In this document: positions 12,340 to 37,191 of the stretch, in pieces
Numbering within the stretch: the first letter of the stretch is position 1
Layout of the letters: each line of letters begins with the position of its first letter
Assembly (NCBI GenBank): GCA_021613375.1
Contig: CM038716.1
Span: 186,001-250,000 of the forward strand
DNA length: 64,000 nucleotides
Direction of reading: 5' to 3'
DNA from: Megaleporinus macrocephalus
Lineage: Eukaryota > Chordata > Actinopteri > Characiformes > Anostomidae
The notes under the pieces: generated by a model
What the model saw: only the letters and a program-made list of their open reading frames with translations
Told to the model about the DNA's origin: nothing
Database searches by the model: none
Program-made: the position numbers and the translations under genes

Positions 12340-12780
12340 GTGGTTGCTTGGGTGCTGCTAGGCCATTGCTATGCTATCCCAGGTGGTTGCTAAGGTTTTG
12401 CTAGCCCATTGCTAGGTTATCCCAGGTAGCTGCTCAGATGTTGCTAGGCTGTGGCTGTTGCAACATTTTAGTGACCATCCTGGGTAGTTACTAAAGTGTT
12501 GCTAAGCTGTCTCTACGTCATCACAGGTGTCTGCTAAGGTGTTGCTAGTCAGCCACTGATCTAACACCACAGGTGGAAACTAAGGTTTTGCTAGGCTGTT
12601 GCTATTTTATCACAGGTGGTTGCTAAAGTGTTGCTACATTGTTGCTATGTAATCACAGGTGGCTGCCAAGGTGTTGCTACATCGTTGCTATGTTATCAAA
12701 GGTGGTTGCTAAGGTGTTGCTGTGTTGCTGCTGTTTTATCACAGGTGGTTGCTAGGGTGTTGTTATGCTGTTGCTACTTT
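12340..12780. repeat. 42-bp minisatellite, about ten units
   Basis: Tandem units of about 42-57 bp, each close to 'ggtggttgctaaggtg' + 'ttgctaggctgttgctat' + 'gttatcaca'. Units diverge from one another by single changes and short insertions, and the later ones (12615-12760) are the most alike. A degenerate relative occurs near 33333-33430. The plus-strand ORF at 12616-12813 merely translates the repeat. Confidence 0.85.
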
Positions 12781-12789
12781 GGAAAAAAA

Positions 12790-15205
12790 AAACGCTCATG
12801 TAAAAATAAGTGACTGTTTTGTTTCAGCAGAAGAATCACATGTGAACCACCAGGACAAATAACACATACAGGCAGGTCTCAAACACTACCTAGTGCTAGT
12901 TAAGTTTTTATAGATAGTTAACTTGACCGACCATAGGAGTCTTGTAGTAAATAGTTTTCTTTCTTCTTGTGGTTCTCTCTCAAATCGCTCAATGTACGTA
13001 GTTTCTTTGCTTCCAAGTATTTCAAGACATTTTATATCAGCGGAGTGTTTGTCCTTATAAAATACAGTCAGATACAGATATCATGTGTACACTAATGCAA
13101 GATAATTTTAAGAACTGAGCAAATAGTAACAAACCAGAAAAAAACACACAAAGCAACTCTTTATACAGTCATATGCAAAAGTTTGGGCACCTCAGTCAAA
13201 TTGTGTTTAGTTTGGAGTGCAAATTTAATGCATTGGGGGGCAATAATTTAATGCATTATTGCACGTGCAGAACAATAATGAACTGTGCTCCCTATAGAGG
13301 ACGCATACTTACTTAATATCAACAAAGCATGTCATTTAACTAGGGGAGCTCAAATTTTGCATTTAAATGAATGTATAAGCAGAAGGGGTTAATGCTTAAT
13401 GATGTTAACTAACCTGAAGGTCATGGGATGAATGACCTGATGGTGGTCTCTTATGTACCCGTATAAGGCAGATTCTCTGCTGATGAGCGGTTACATAACC
13501 CGCCTGTCTCTAACAGGTCACATTACTACTGGGCTTTAAATATAGCCATGTCACGCAGGATACCTGACCCCTCTGACACTCTGGCCAGAGCAGTGGTGTG
13601 TGGCGCCTCATGTCGTAACCGGGGTTGGGAAACTTCAATCCTGGTGGGCTGGGTTTCCACACAGTTTGATAATTTTCATTTGCAGATACACCTGCTTCAG
13701 CTCATCAGGCAATTTCCAAGTGTGGTTGGCCATTATTCCTCACACAGAGGACATTTCCTAAAATTTCCTATCAACTTTTATCTACTGCATCTGTAGTAAA
13801 AGAACATAAAACTTGATCCTCTGATATGGGGTTGGGTTGGTTCAGGGTGTTTCTGTTCAGGAAAATACATCTATATCATTGCCTGTGCCTTGCAACTGAC
13901 CACTTAATGAGTTATCTGTGGGTCGGGGTGAAAGTGTCTAGTAGAGGAACAGGTGGGGCCAGGGGAGTTTGTGCAATGGCGCTTAGCGTCCATTAAGAAG
14001 GTTTTAGACTAAAACGTATAAGAACTGCTGCTTTAAGGAACCAACCACTGAAAGGTTTTTAGGAGGTTCCCAGGGGACTATTAATATTTCCCTAGTTTCT
14101 TGTACGGAATAGTACAAATAGCTCACACCTCCTCTTGAGTTTTAGTGAAAATCTTAATAAAGCCACACACTGTGTTTAAATTTGTTAAAACACTAACACC
14201 ATCTACAATCAGCAATCAGCATGTGAGCTATAAAGTATTGCTCTGGTGTTCATCTACAGCATTACACCTTGAAGCAAAGTTTCACACAGGCAAATCTTTT
14301 GTCTTACTGTGAAGCAGCTGTGTTGGAGGAGGTGGGTCTTGCTCGTGACTGGAGCAACACCATGTTGACATCAGTTCTTCCCCTTTTTTTGGCCTAGGCC
14401 AAAGTCATGAGAAGAATGGAATGAAGGCGTATACAACTTTCTCTCTTTAGACTTTGCCAGAAATTATCTCCTCTTTCTCTTTTTTAACTTGAAAAAAAAA
14501 AAAAACGTATCACCACATTTTCCTCCAAATTAACCTTTCCCTAAGATATATGCTTAAGATGTGTGCATGATTTAAGGAACCAGAAAGTTTTTTTATTTAT
14601 GATTTAGCATTTTATCTTTATTCCTTAGAAACAGGCTATACATGTTACTGTGCCTTTAAGCGAACCAATGACCTCTGATTCAGATTGACTGCTGTGTATA
14701 GTGACTCATTTAAAAAGCAGTCGAGTCATTCCCTAAACATGACTGAGCAGGGGCCAAAATTCTGTATTACACTGCTGAGTTTGTGGATATATGTAAATGC
14801 ATTCATTTTCACAACAATCCATCAAAAAACGTCATTGGTTCCACATATGTGCTGGATGGACTGAAAAATGATTTCCATGATCTGGCATTTTAATAAAGCT
14901 ACTTGATCTTTAAGGTTTGCTTTAAATGTGCCGACCAGTAAAGATCTTGCACAGTGATCCCTGACCAGTCCAAACAACTAAAGCCATTTTTAACCCTAAT
15001 ATAATAAAACTGAACACCTGAAATAAAAGTTGTACTGAAAGTTTTTTTTTACCCGACTATTGACCTGCTATGAGAAGAATTGCCTCCCAGCACTTGTAGT
15101 CGCTCATCGATCTGGAATTTTCTTTCACCATTTGGGTCCACCCATGACACTGGGCCAGAATCCTGCTGTCTGAATTGAGCTACCAACTCGTCCTGTTATA
15201 CCAAA
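12790..15205. other. KSR1-WSB1 intergenic region, right part
   Basis: AT-rich sequence with no recognisable gene. A lone Tc1-type end, 'gcaaaagtttgggcacctc', is at about 13172. An A run is at about 14491 and T-rich tracts are scattered. The area just left of 15205 is GT-rich on the minus strand, fitting the downstream element of the WSB1 polyadenylation site. Confidence 0.5.
13160..13290 (+). mobile_element. Tc1-type terminal fragment
   Basis: 'tacagtcatatgcaaaagtt' followed by 'tgggcacctcagtcaaattg' is the typical outer end of a fish Tc1/mariner element. No transposase sequence or matching opposite end is visible nearby, so only one end remains. Confidence 0.45.
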
Positions 15206-15209
15206 CACA

Positions 15210-16967
15210 CGCCACTCTATTTGAAAGAAGTCTTTATTTCAACTACAAAATGCAAAAACAAATGAAACAGAAGTACATTCCTTTGACTACTTGAATTGCT
15301 ACTATTGTGCACAGCATTATGCAAGTTTTTTTTTTATTTGCAAAGGAGGAATGAGAAGAAGTTGAAATAAGCTTGAAATAAACTGATGCAGCTGACAATT
15401 TGAGAGTGCACTGAAGTTTGAATGCATTCCTCCTTAATACATTGGAAAGAGAAGGCCTATTCTTATTCAAGCATTCTTTTACAAGAAAGAATAACAATAA
15501 AAAAAAACAGCCATAAGACATACGCATTAAATTTTCAAGTTTTAGCCAGATATAGATGGAAAAGAGGGGAAGGGGGAAAATACTGAGTGCCAATGTAATG
15601 AAGAAACCAAGGTCTTTGGCATCAGCTTTAATTGTTACAACTGCAAGTTATTGCCAAGATTGTTTAACACACAGAAAATAAAGAGACTAAATGCAACAAT
15701 CCCCTTACACTGAACTCTGTCACTTCACTTAAATTAGACCGGACCGAAAAACATATCACCAGCTCCATCCACCCATACAATCGACCACTGTACAGCTAAC
15801 AATGTTCCCATCTAACAGTTTTATAGTTAACAATCACTGTACATATAAATACGCAATAAATATTGGTAGGCAAAACATTGCTAGAAGCTTCAGTCTGCAT
15901 GGAGGAGAGTGAACGCATTTCTTTGTGTTAATAACCCATAATCTCCCCATTTGGCAACCCACTCAGAGCCCACCCAGTCTCTTCTAAACATTTGACATTG
16001 ATGTCATTCAACTAGATTCACAGCACAAGAAAGAACTATGCCTGCACAAAGCAATACAAGCAATCTTAAGTCTTAGACTGCAGGGGAAAAAAACTTACAA
16101 AAAAGCAGATTTAGATATGTATATATATACAAATGCACAAACACATTAAGTGTCTTTACAAAGTCCTGTACAGGTAAAAATATACAGTTTGAGGAGGAAA
16201 AAAAAAAATCAATGTATCCACAAGTTTACTACAATTTTACTTCTGTGGTGATGAATAGAAGGCTGTTGTTACTGAGGCAGCATTCAAGTGTGAACGGTGA
16301 GTGCACAGCACTGGGAATTAGTTCTGCTAAAGAGGCACACACACAGGGGGGGGGCACTCCCTGCATCCCTGATCTACTCAGCACACTTCTAAAAAAAAGA
16401 GACCACACACACTATATCACACCCCTCTATTTCTTATTGTTTACAAAGACCATTTGCTCCTTCCATTTATAACCAGTCAAGCAATGGCACTTGCGACCAG
16501 AGTTTCTTTCTTCCCTACCTACCTATCTCACTGTACTGCTGGAGGTTACTCTTAAGAGAAAGCAACACTAGCTCCTCAGTTTTTCATATCTTCTGTCAGA
16601 AAAGGAGATTCCAACTTCTTCTATTCTTTAAAGTTGTGTTGTAAAGTTTTGCACAAGAATTTGTGTTGGAAATAAAGCATGACAAAGGAACAAAACATTT
16701 AAAAAGTGACACTGATTATGACAATGATGCCTCGGCCTGATTTGCGGCTATCTTAACCAAAAAAGTACTAAAGAGGCAAATCTGCAAGCAGTAATATTTA
16801 AAAAAATAAATACAAAACATTGACCTCATAAGGCACAGCATGAGGTCCATGTGAACAGAAGCAACATTTTTCTTTTGTTTCCTTTTTGTATTTTTTTTTT
16901 TATGTTTAGCTTTTCTTAGAAATAACGTCTCATTGGCTTGTCAATGTGCAATCTCGTGCATACTGGG
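15210..16967 (-). other. wsb1: WSB1 3' UTR
   Basis: Sequence between the WSB1 stop codon and the polyadenylation signal at 15233. It is A/T-rich with several A and T runs and no conserved reading frame. A 116-codon minus-strand ORF at 15243-15593 lies wholly inside it and is regarded as chance. About 1.75 kb would be a moderate 3' UTR for a vertebrate E3 receptor gene. Confidence 0.65.
15233..15238 (-). terminator. wsb1: WSB1 polyadenylation signal
   Basis: TTTATT on the plus strand is AATAAA on the minus strand, about 1.73 kb downstream of the WSB1 stop. The minus-strand sequence just beyond contains GGCGTGTGTTTGG, a GU-rich downstream element at the usual spacing, so cleavage is expected near 15205-15220. 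Other TTTATT hexamers lie further inside the 3' UTR (e.g. near 15332) and could give shorter forms. Confidence 0.65.
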
Positions 16968-29590
<12,623 letters not shown>

Positions 29591-30110
29591 CTAAATAGAA
29601 ACAAGTCTCTTTTAACCACGCCTTTGTAAGTTAACGAAATAAAGCCTTTAAAACAGACGAGTTAGTGCAGCTAACACGGGTGGAATCCTGTGAGGAATGC
29701 GTGAGGACGCACGTAGGCGCTTCGTTAGTTAGCGTTCAGTTCAGAGTACGACTAACGCACACGGGCATTCCAAAAAATTAACAAATCAACATTAGCCTTT
29801 AACTAAAGAATCAATACCGCTGTCTGTTAAGAGAGCGGACGAGCTTCTAATAACCTGGAATATAACAATAAAAACGAAAGAATATATCTTGCTGTCTCGT
29901 CTGTACCGCCGCCTACGCCTGTAAACACTGTATTCTAATGGCCGCTGCAGCGCTGCCACTTCACACTTGGGCCAATGGGCAGGCCATCCTGACACGTCAT
30001 TACAGTTACCAAGGCGACGCGGCTGCCCCGCCCTCTGATTCGTGCGTCAACCGCCCTACTGAGCATTTGATTGGCTGCGGGGTGAGGAGCAATGAATGAA
30101 TGTAATTTAT
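29591..30110 (-). promoter_or_regulatory. wsb1: WSB1 promoter / CpG-rich region
   Basis: Clearly richer in CpG than the flanks. Visible motifs: CCAAT at 29972-29976 and, on the minus strand, at 30070-30074; a GC box GCCCCGCCC at 30025-30033; an RFX X-box-like GTTACCAAGGCGAC at 30005-30018; and TACGTGC (minus strand, 29709-29715). No TATA box. The transcription start probably lies between 29620 and 29960. Beyond 30110 the sequence becomes AT-rich, marking the edge. Confidence 0.6.
29709..29715 (-). promoter_or_regulatory. wsb1: Hypoxia-response-like element upstream of WSB1
   Basis: TACGTGC on the minus strand contains the RCGTG core of HIF binding sites, 119 bp upstream of the WSB1 ATG. A second core (ACGTG, minus strand) is at 29993-29997. 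Mammalian WSB1 is a HIF-1 target (established knowledge). Whether these sites lie in the promoter or the 5' UTR depends on the unmapped cap site. Confidence 0.35.
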
Positions 30111-30119
30111 TGTGCGTCC

Positions 30120-30635
30120 GTGTTTTTTCGTGAAGATTACGTGAACGAGATTTTAAGCAAAGAAGAAAACGCCTCGTTCTGATGTGATCATTTCTAAATA
30201 ATACGTTTCACTTCTTATGCCAGCGTCAAAATTTGTCAAAATTCACTCATCCACCTGGGCAAGATGCAGAACCATAATCTTCTATTATAAAATCTTTCCT
30301 GTATCCAGCTGGGTGATATGATTTCCTACAGCTACACAGTATGTGACGTGATTAGTAATATGTATAATGAGCTCAGATTTTTGGTCTGTGATGTTTTATT
30401 TGTGTTTCTGAATTTGTGTTCCAGCGCCCATTTTTCAATAAGTCAGCAACGGTATTCTTCTTCTCTTGCTGCTGCTGCTTCTGCTGCATGGTTTTTCTTC
30501 TTTGGCGCCAACTTGTCCCACAGTTTTCGAAATATTGATACTGTTCCAACTCCAGAATGTTCGGTCTGATCAGGAATGGTGTGCTTGTATGCGGCTTTTG
30601 GTCCGACGTACCCTTCATCTTTTGCTCCACCCTAA
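30120..30635. other. Intergenic sequence upstream of WSB1
   Basis: AT-rich with a CTG-like short run near 30466-30490. Two ORFs on opposite strands (30373-30717) overlap that run and have no recognisable domain. No gene supported. Confidence 0.4.
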
Positions 30636-30640
30636 AACAC

Positions 30641-31430
30641 CACATACTGACCCGCACTCCTTAATGTGTCTAATCGACAGCCATACTGACAAGCACTCCT
30701 CTTTGTCTAATCCATAGCTATACTGCTCCTCACTCTGTGTCTAATCGACAGCCATACTGACAAGCACTCCTCTTTGTCTAATCCATAGCTATACTGACCC
30801 TCACTCTGTGTCTAATCGACTGCCATACTGACACGCACTCCTCTGTGTCTAATCAACAGCCATACTGACATACACATCTCTGTTTAATACAAAACCACAT
30901 AACCTGCACTCCTATACATGTCTAATTCAGTCATACTGAACCGCACTCATCTGTGTTTAATCCAGCCATACTGACCCACACCCCTCTGTGTCTAACACAG
31001 CCACACTGACCCACATTCTTCTGTGTCTAATTCACTGTAATATAACATGCACTTGTCTGAGTCTTATCCACAGCCACACTGATGTACACTCCTCTGTGTC
31101 TAATCTACAGCCATACTGACCTGCATTCCTCTGCATCTAATCCACAGCAATACTAACCCACACTGCTCTGCATCTAATCCACAGCAATACTAACCTATAC
31201 TCCTCTGTGTCTAATACACAGCCATACTGACCCGCACTCCTTGATGTATCTAATCCTCAGCCATACTGACCTGCACGTCTCTATGTCTGATTCACAGCCA
31301 CACTGACCCACACTCCTCTGTGTCTAATTCACAGCCACACCGACCCACACTCCTCTGTGTCTAATCTACAGCCATACTGACCCACACTCTTCTGTGTGTT
31401 TAATCCAGTCATACTGACCTTCACTCTTGT
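30641..31430. repeat. 36-bp minisatellite, about twenty-two units
   Basis: Tandem units close to 'gtctaatccacagccatact' followed by 'gacccgcactcctctgt'. Unit length is about 36 bp with some shorter units. A 72-bp double unit (cgacagcc.../ccatagct...) is repeated near 30670-30815, showing recent higher-order duplication; other units differ by point changes. A SINE follows almost directly at 31468. Confidence 0.9.
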
Positions 31431-31467
31431 GTCTAATTGTGTAATTTTTTCATCCCTTATTCCTGCC

Positions 31468-31638
31468 TCAAGGTTAGGGATCAGGTCTTGTTGACCAGAA
31501 GGTCGCAGGTTTGATCCCTGGGACCAGCAGGCCACGACTGAAGTGCCCTTGAGCAAAGCACCTAACCCCCAACTGCTCCCCTGGCGCCATGGATAGGGCT
31601 GCCTACTGTTCCGGGCACACGTGCCCACTGCCCCCTAA

Positions 31639-31703
<65 letters not shown>

Positions 31704-31795
31704 TTGGGGGTTTCACTGCACAGGTTAAATGCGGAGGTCAAATTTCACTGTGTGCCAAACACAAGTGACAGAATAATTCTAAACTTAAAACTGCC
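31468..31795 (+). mobile_element. tRNA-derived SINE containing a (GT)n expansion
   Basis: Same family as 2430-2662: B-box-like ggtttgatcc at 31508-31517, 'gcccttgagcaaagcaccta', 'gcccactgccccctaatg', then 'ggttaaatgcggaggtc' near the 3' end. Between body and tail a (GT)n run of about 62 bp (31639-31700) has grown from the gtgtgtgt segment normally present. The minus-strand ORF at 31329-31628 is a shadow. Confidence 0.8.
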
Positions 31796-31799
31796 TAGC

Positions 31800-33890
31800 A
31801 ACACCCTAGAAAAGCAATCACTGTGCTTTTGCTGCCAAAATGCGCTATTCTAATTGTACATGAACTATTCCTTAAAAAACTGGGCACAAGATAAGGTTAT
31901 AACACTACAAGCCTACACATTTTATATAAACTTAAATACTAAAAAAGTGAAAAAACTTAAAAAAAAAATGCTGAAGTAAAAATTAATAAACTAGACCACA
32001 AGCTGAATAAAACAAAATATAAAACTTGTTTTAGTTTTTTAAGTCTATAAAATACTGGTACATTTCACATTGTGTACAATGTATGCACAAAACAACAAGA
32101 CTAGCAAAAACACAGCCATACACAAATATATTTTTACAAACTTGACAGTTGTACCATTTGACAGTGATGAGGTTGCACTGCCCCCTATAGGTCATGTAAA
32201 GACTGTGGTAACGAATAAAATGTACCACTGTTGAGACTTTTTTTATTATGACAGTAGTACATCAGAGATGCATGAAATGATCACGAAAGGACAAAGGCAA
32301 TAATGTATAACAATTTTATTACTCATTTCAATAACTAATTAACATCTGGATTGTAAGAAAGGTTTGGATTTGGAAACAGTATTGGGAGTATGATGGTTAC
32401 AGAACCACCATACTTCACGGTGAGCAGTACAGTCAGTTTAAAAACAGGAAATAAAAGTATTTTAGTATTAAATGTATTTTATCAAGCAATTTATTAAAAA
32501 ACATTTGAACTCAGACCATCTGAATTTTGATGACAGGTGAAGATTTTCTTCTACTTAAAGGACAAAGACTACATTCCATATATCACCACACCACTCGACA
32601 CTGCACATAGTAAACTTATCCCATCACATAAAATCGGTTCGACCTAATTTTACCCTTCATAAAGAACTTTCAGATAAATGGACTTCGTGGAGAATTTAGG
32701 GATGAATTCAGAACATGCCAAAAACAAACAAACAAACAACAAAAAACACATGAACTTTCTGTTGTAAAAAACTTTTTGGTTAGAACTGTTTTTATTGCGT
32801 TACAAAAGCATTTCTGAGTGTGCTACATGAACCTTTCTTGTCAGTCCCTGCGCCGCTATCAGTTTTATGTCCATTCAAGTTATGCTTGTACCGAATGATT
32901 CAATGAGAGCAAGTTCCCTGAGAGGATAAATGTGCTAGTGTAAACAGGTTGGGTGGGAGACACACCTGTGTATATTACATTAGTTACGTTTGTTAATGCG
33001 GCATGGATTTACAGTCAATCTACACTGTGCAGATGATCTTACAAACAGTGTATACATGTATCATTTTAAGAAGCACTGAACACCCCATCAACCTTCTCAA
33101 TAGTTCATTTAGGCTTTTCTGTACCTCACAAAGTAACTGTACTCCTAATTCACACTACCGCTTGATTATCACCAGCAGCTACAGTATGCAAAACCAATAT
33201 GCAATGTGCCCTGGGTGAGTGAAACTAAGAACACATCCTCTACAAAGAACATACTTCTGCACATTTTAATGCACAACAAGAAAAACAGAATTTCCTAGAG
33301 TGACTGTGCAGCTTAAGCAGTTCTGGGGGGTTGTTAAGAGGTTACTATGATATCCAAACTGGGTGCTAAGGGACTGCTAAATGTTTTCTAGGATATCCCA
33401 CAAGGTTAACAAGTGGTTACTAATGGACTTTTGGAAGAAAATAATATATACTGACAGCTAACAACAGTGTTCACTAATTATATCTAAAATATGAATTGTT
33501 AGAAAATTAACAATTTAAACTCAAGCAAAAAATTAGAAATTGTGCACAAAAATTCTGAGGAAAATCACAATATGTATGTTTGCTTTCAGTAGAGGATGTG
33601 TTCAATTATTTTACCTAGAAAATCAAGTGTAATTTCTGCATACAACTGTATGAATAACATAATACATTTCACAACAGCCGCCAGTCCATTGACAATCTTA
33701 ATTTTGATGTTTCTGCACATGCATACCAGTGATGCACTGCCAGACTTGACAACAGGGTTATCCATTTACTAGAAGACCATGGCGCGCTTTAGTCACATCT
33801 CAAAGTGAAGTGAAGCAGCTAAAGGAGGGAGTGACCTTGTAGTACTGATAGATGATGAGATGGTCTTTAAGGATGCTTTCACAGATGCTT
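31800..33890. other. WSB1-CUEDC1 intergenic region
   Basis: AT-rich sequence without a gene I can support. 33333-33430 resembles the 42-bp minisatellite of 12340-12780 ('ggttactatgatatcc', 'gggtgctaagggactgctaa'). Confidence 0.5.
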
Positions 33891-33894
33891 CATA

Positions 33895-34962
33895 TTCTTA
33901 CAACCAATTCCAAGAAGTTGGGACGCTGTGCAAAATGTAAATAAAAACAGACTACAATAATGTGCAAATCACCATAACCCTATCTTTAATTCAGAAGTTG
34001 TATTGGTTTTTTTTTAAACATTTTTGTCCATCTAGATGTTGGGACAGGCAACAAAAGATTGATAAAGCTGTGTAATTGTGTGACTGATAAAGCTACAGGT
34101 TAGTAATGTGATTATGCATAACCTGCACCCTACAGAGGCTTTCAGACAACACTGCATGGGTTTAGGAAAACATCAGAACCACATAGTTTGTCGTTGCATC
34201 TACAAATGCCAGCTAGAACTCTACTATCCAAAAGAGAACCCACATATCACAACAGGAGCCAGAAATGCTGCTGCTTGTCAGGGCCCAAGCTCATTTAAGA
34301 TGGACTGAGGCAAAGCGGAAAGGTGTCCTTAGTCACAATTTAAAAGCCAACACCTGTGATAGTACAGGGCACACTGGTGCACATAACCTGGGTTATTTGC
34401 CTGTGAAGCCATCATTAATGCTAAACAATATATATATAGGTGTTTTGTATCTAGGGTATCATATGCTGCTATCTAGATTATGTTTTTTTCAGAGAAGACC
34501 TTATTATATCAGCAAAACAATGCCAAATCACACTCTGCACATATTACAGCAGCATGGTTCTGCAGTTAAAGAGACTGGTTGCTAAACTGACCTGCCTGCA
34601 GTCCAGACCTGTCACCAACCGAAAACATTTGGTGTATTTGGTTAGCAGCTAAAATATGACATCAAGCAAGAATGGGGAAACATTTCACTTTTAAGCCTAC
34701 AGCAATCGTCTCCACAGTTCTCAAGAGCTTAAAGAGTGTTATTAAAAGAAATTATGTAACACAGTGCTAAACATAATCCAATCCCAAGTATTATTTTAGA
34801 GGTGTTGTTTGCATTATATTAAAAATAGGCATATATGAAAAAAAGTCTGTGTAAACATTTAAGGTGTTTTCGCACACTGTTTCATTAAATATATTGTGTA
34901 TATGATTTGCACAGCATTCTGTTCCTATTTACATTTGGCACAGCGTCCCAACTTTTTTCTTT
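33895..34962 (+). mobile_element. Decayed IS630/Tc1-type DNA transposon
   Basis: Terminal inverted repeats: 'agttgggacgctgtgcaaaa' with 'tgtaaataaaaacaga' at the left, and 'ctatttacatttggcacagc' with 'gtcccaactttttt' at the right, in opposite orientation. Between them runs a broken plus-strand transposase gene: 'gctcatttaagatggactga' with 'ggcaaagcgg', 'cagcaaaacaatgccaaatc', 'ctgcctgcagtccagacct'. The last encodes the conserved WPACSPDL-type motif near the third catalytic residue. The coding frame is broken many times. About 1.07 kb, shorter than an intact copy. Confidence 0.85.
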
Positions 34963-34969
34963 TTTAGAA

Positions 34970-36425
34970 AAGGGGTGGTGGAAGTAAAGCATGCATTTTT
35001 CAGCCACATTTGGAAGATCGTACAAAACAGGACAGGTTTCAGTGACATTACAGCTAAGAAATGCAGTCTTCCTCAGCTGCACTGAGCTTTGAGATTTCCA
35101 TGTCAGGGTTTTCCCTGCTCCAACGCCTCTATCAATCATTAATGACAACTAAGAATAATAATGCCACATAAATAGTTTGTTGAATGAAGCTTTGTTATAC
35201 TTGGGACAAATATCTAACTGTACTTATTTCAACTTTTTTAATGTGTGCAATTTTCATATTTCTTACTAACAAATTTGGAATTACTGTTCAGTTAAAAATC
35301 AACACTGTGACTGAATTTGATGTGACATTAGTGATTTAATAAGTGATTTAAAAACTCCCTTTCTAGCTATATGGTTTGTCCAATTTACAAAACTGAGCAT
35401 GAGCTCACAGAAAACATAAACCAATGTTTAACATGTTAGTTATAAACACTAACGGGCAGTGTTTTTTAAATCTAATTTCTAATCTGTGGCGTTTTTAGTT
35501 TACAGATTATTATGGTTAACAGTTTTGACTTGTTTTATTGAAAAATGCTGGCAGTCCTTTGCGCTCATCATTGGCTGAACCAAGAGTGTTATAATAGGGA
35601 AAATAATGTCTGAAGCCAGAACCACAAACATAAATGTCTAAGGAAAAAAAACCCCCAAACAATTCCATAGACCATACTGCTTCTGAAAAAGACCCTTTTA
35701 AAAACAGGTCAAATTTACTAATGATTCACTGCACGAACAGCACAAGTAGTTCTCTCAACAGAACTGAAAGAAGCAGGAGAAGACAACACAGAGACACTAA
35801 TCTCCCACTAACCTAGAAAGTTGGTGATAAATGTTAACGGTACAGGAGGTCACAGACCCAAATCCCGAAATGATCTTTGTGATCCATCCAAATATGAACT
35901 TCACATAAAACCAACAATGACCGCATCAGGCAAATTGTTCTGTGCACCTAATTCAGCAACCCATCAATCTACTAATTCAAAAAAAAAAAACAATAAAAAA
36001 AATGTACTGGCATAAAATTACATTTGTTTAGATTAAATTAATACTGGCTTTACCACTGCATCTATTTTCACCCAGAAAAGCTAAAAAAGAAACACTGTAT
36101 TAAAATACATTATGAAACAGATGTGGCAGTGCAAGTAGAGGTGCAAGGACAACCATGAAACAGTGCCCTTGCCAATGTTTGTTTGTTTGTGTGTGTGTGT
36201 GTGAGTGTGAGTGAGAGTGTGAAATATGATTTTGGCAATATTCAAAATGAATGAATGCGTTGTAACAGCATCGCAGACTGCACAACGGCTGGCTACACAG
36301 GAGAACATTTGGTGTAGCAGGCCGAGAGCTCGCCATTTGAACTGGCTAAACTGGCTTGCAGTATGGAGCCATGAGGTCATTGAAATTTTTATGTCCTTAA
36401 CTATTCTATAGAAAATTGATTAAGA
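34970..36425. other. Intergenic sequence downstream of CUEDC1
   Basis: AT-rich, with an A run near 35980 and a (GT)n-like stretch at about 36181-36220. The ORFs on both strands at 36081-36411 follow the latter. No gene supported. Confidence 0.45.
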
Positions 36426-36429
36426 AAGG

Positions 36430-37057
36430 CATTTTGGTGATATTTTAATCAGTAAGAATGGACTGACTAATGAGATGTGGACGCTTTAAATACAATTCAT
36501 GTGTCATCTAAAGGGTTGGATTCTTGGGGATTCCGTCAGACGCACTGTTGAAAACATTCCACATTAATGTTCTGAAACGTATGACCATTAGTTGACTAAA
36601 TACTTGGGACCGATATCTAGAATTTATGTGAGCATATAATTTTGTCAAATAGTAAAAGCCACATGTTGCTCAAACCATAAATAATTAGGGGGAAAACATA
36701 TGTAAAGTAAAAATTAGTCCACAAACAGAAACTAGTACAAATCAATTATTTTCATTATACAGGAATTTTCCAAAACAAAAATATGAAATGAATACTGTAT
36801 CTGTTCATTTTTACACATGAAACCATATATTAACAAATCGTTATAATACAGTTAATATAATGCAGATAATTATATGCTCATTACAAGGCTGCTTCAGGAT
36901 CACCAGCTTCTTTCTGTGCGAGCAGAGACAGTTCCTCAGGAGCCTGTTAAAGGCTGCTCTGAAGTAAAGGGAGGAGCCACAGGTCTACAGGACCACTTGC
37001 CATGGGTCATTCTGTTGTCACCATGGAATCTTTAATATGCCACCTGGCCGGAGGGAT
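36430..37057 (-). other. cuedc1: CUEDC1 last exon (3' UTR, supplies final base of stop codon)
   Basis: The acceptor TGCATTTCAG|A at 37058/37057 is strong. The first exon base, A, completes the TG left by the previous exon to give TGA. All the rest would be 3' UTR, ending at an uncertain point. If the intron is kept, the frame instead reads TGG TAA, adding one Trp. Confidence 0.6.
36444..36449 (-). terminator. cuedc1: Candidate CUEDC1 polyadenylation signal (ATTAAA)
   Basis: TTTAAT on the plus strand is ATTAAA on the minus strand, about 610 nt downstream of the CUEDC1 stop. No AATAAA was seen between it and the stop. It is only the best candidate; a longer 3' UTR ending further left (e.g. at TTTATT near 35533) is possible. 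Confidence 0.3.
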
Positions 37058-37191
37058 CTGAAATGCAGCAAATAAAACATTGTGAGTAAAGTCCTTACCC
37101 ACAATAATGATGATTTTGTAAGAAGAAATTTGCAGCAACAATATATATATATATATTGTAGCTGTCCAATGAAAAACAAGTATCTTCAAAA

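Noticed and set aside
15243..15593. 116-codon minus-strand ORF
   Set aside because: Wholly inside the WSB1 3' UTR, ending at the polyadenylation signal; no domain.
30641..31430. Regularly spaced repeats resembling a CRISPR array
   Set aside because: Units are head-to-tail with no unique spacers, and the setting is a vertebrate nuclear genome; it is a minisatellite.
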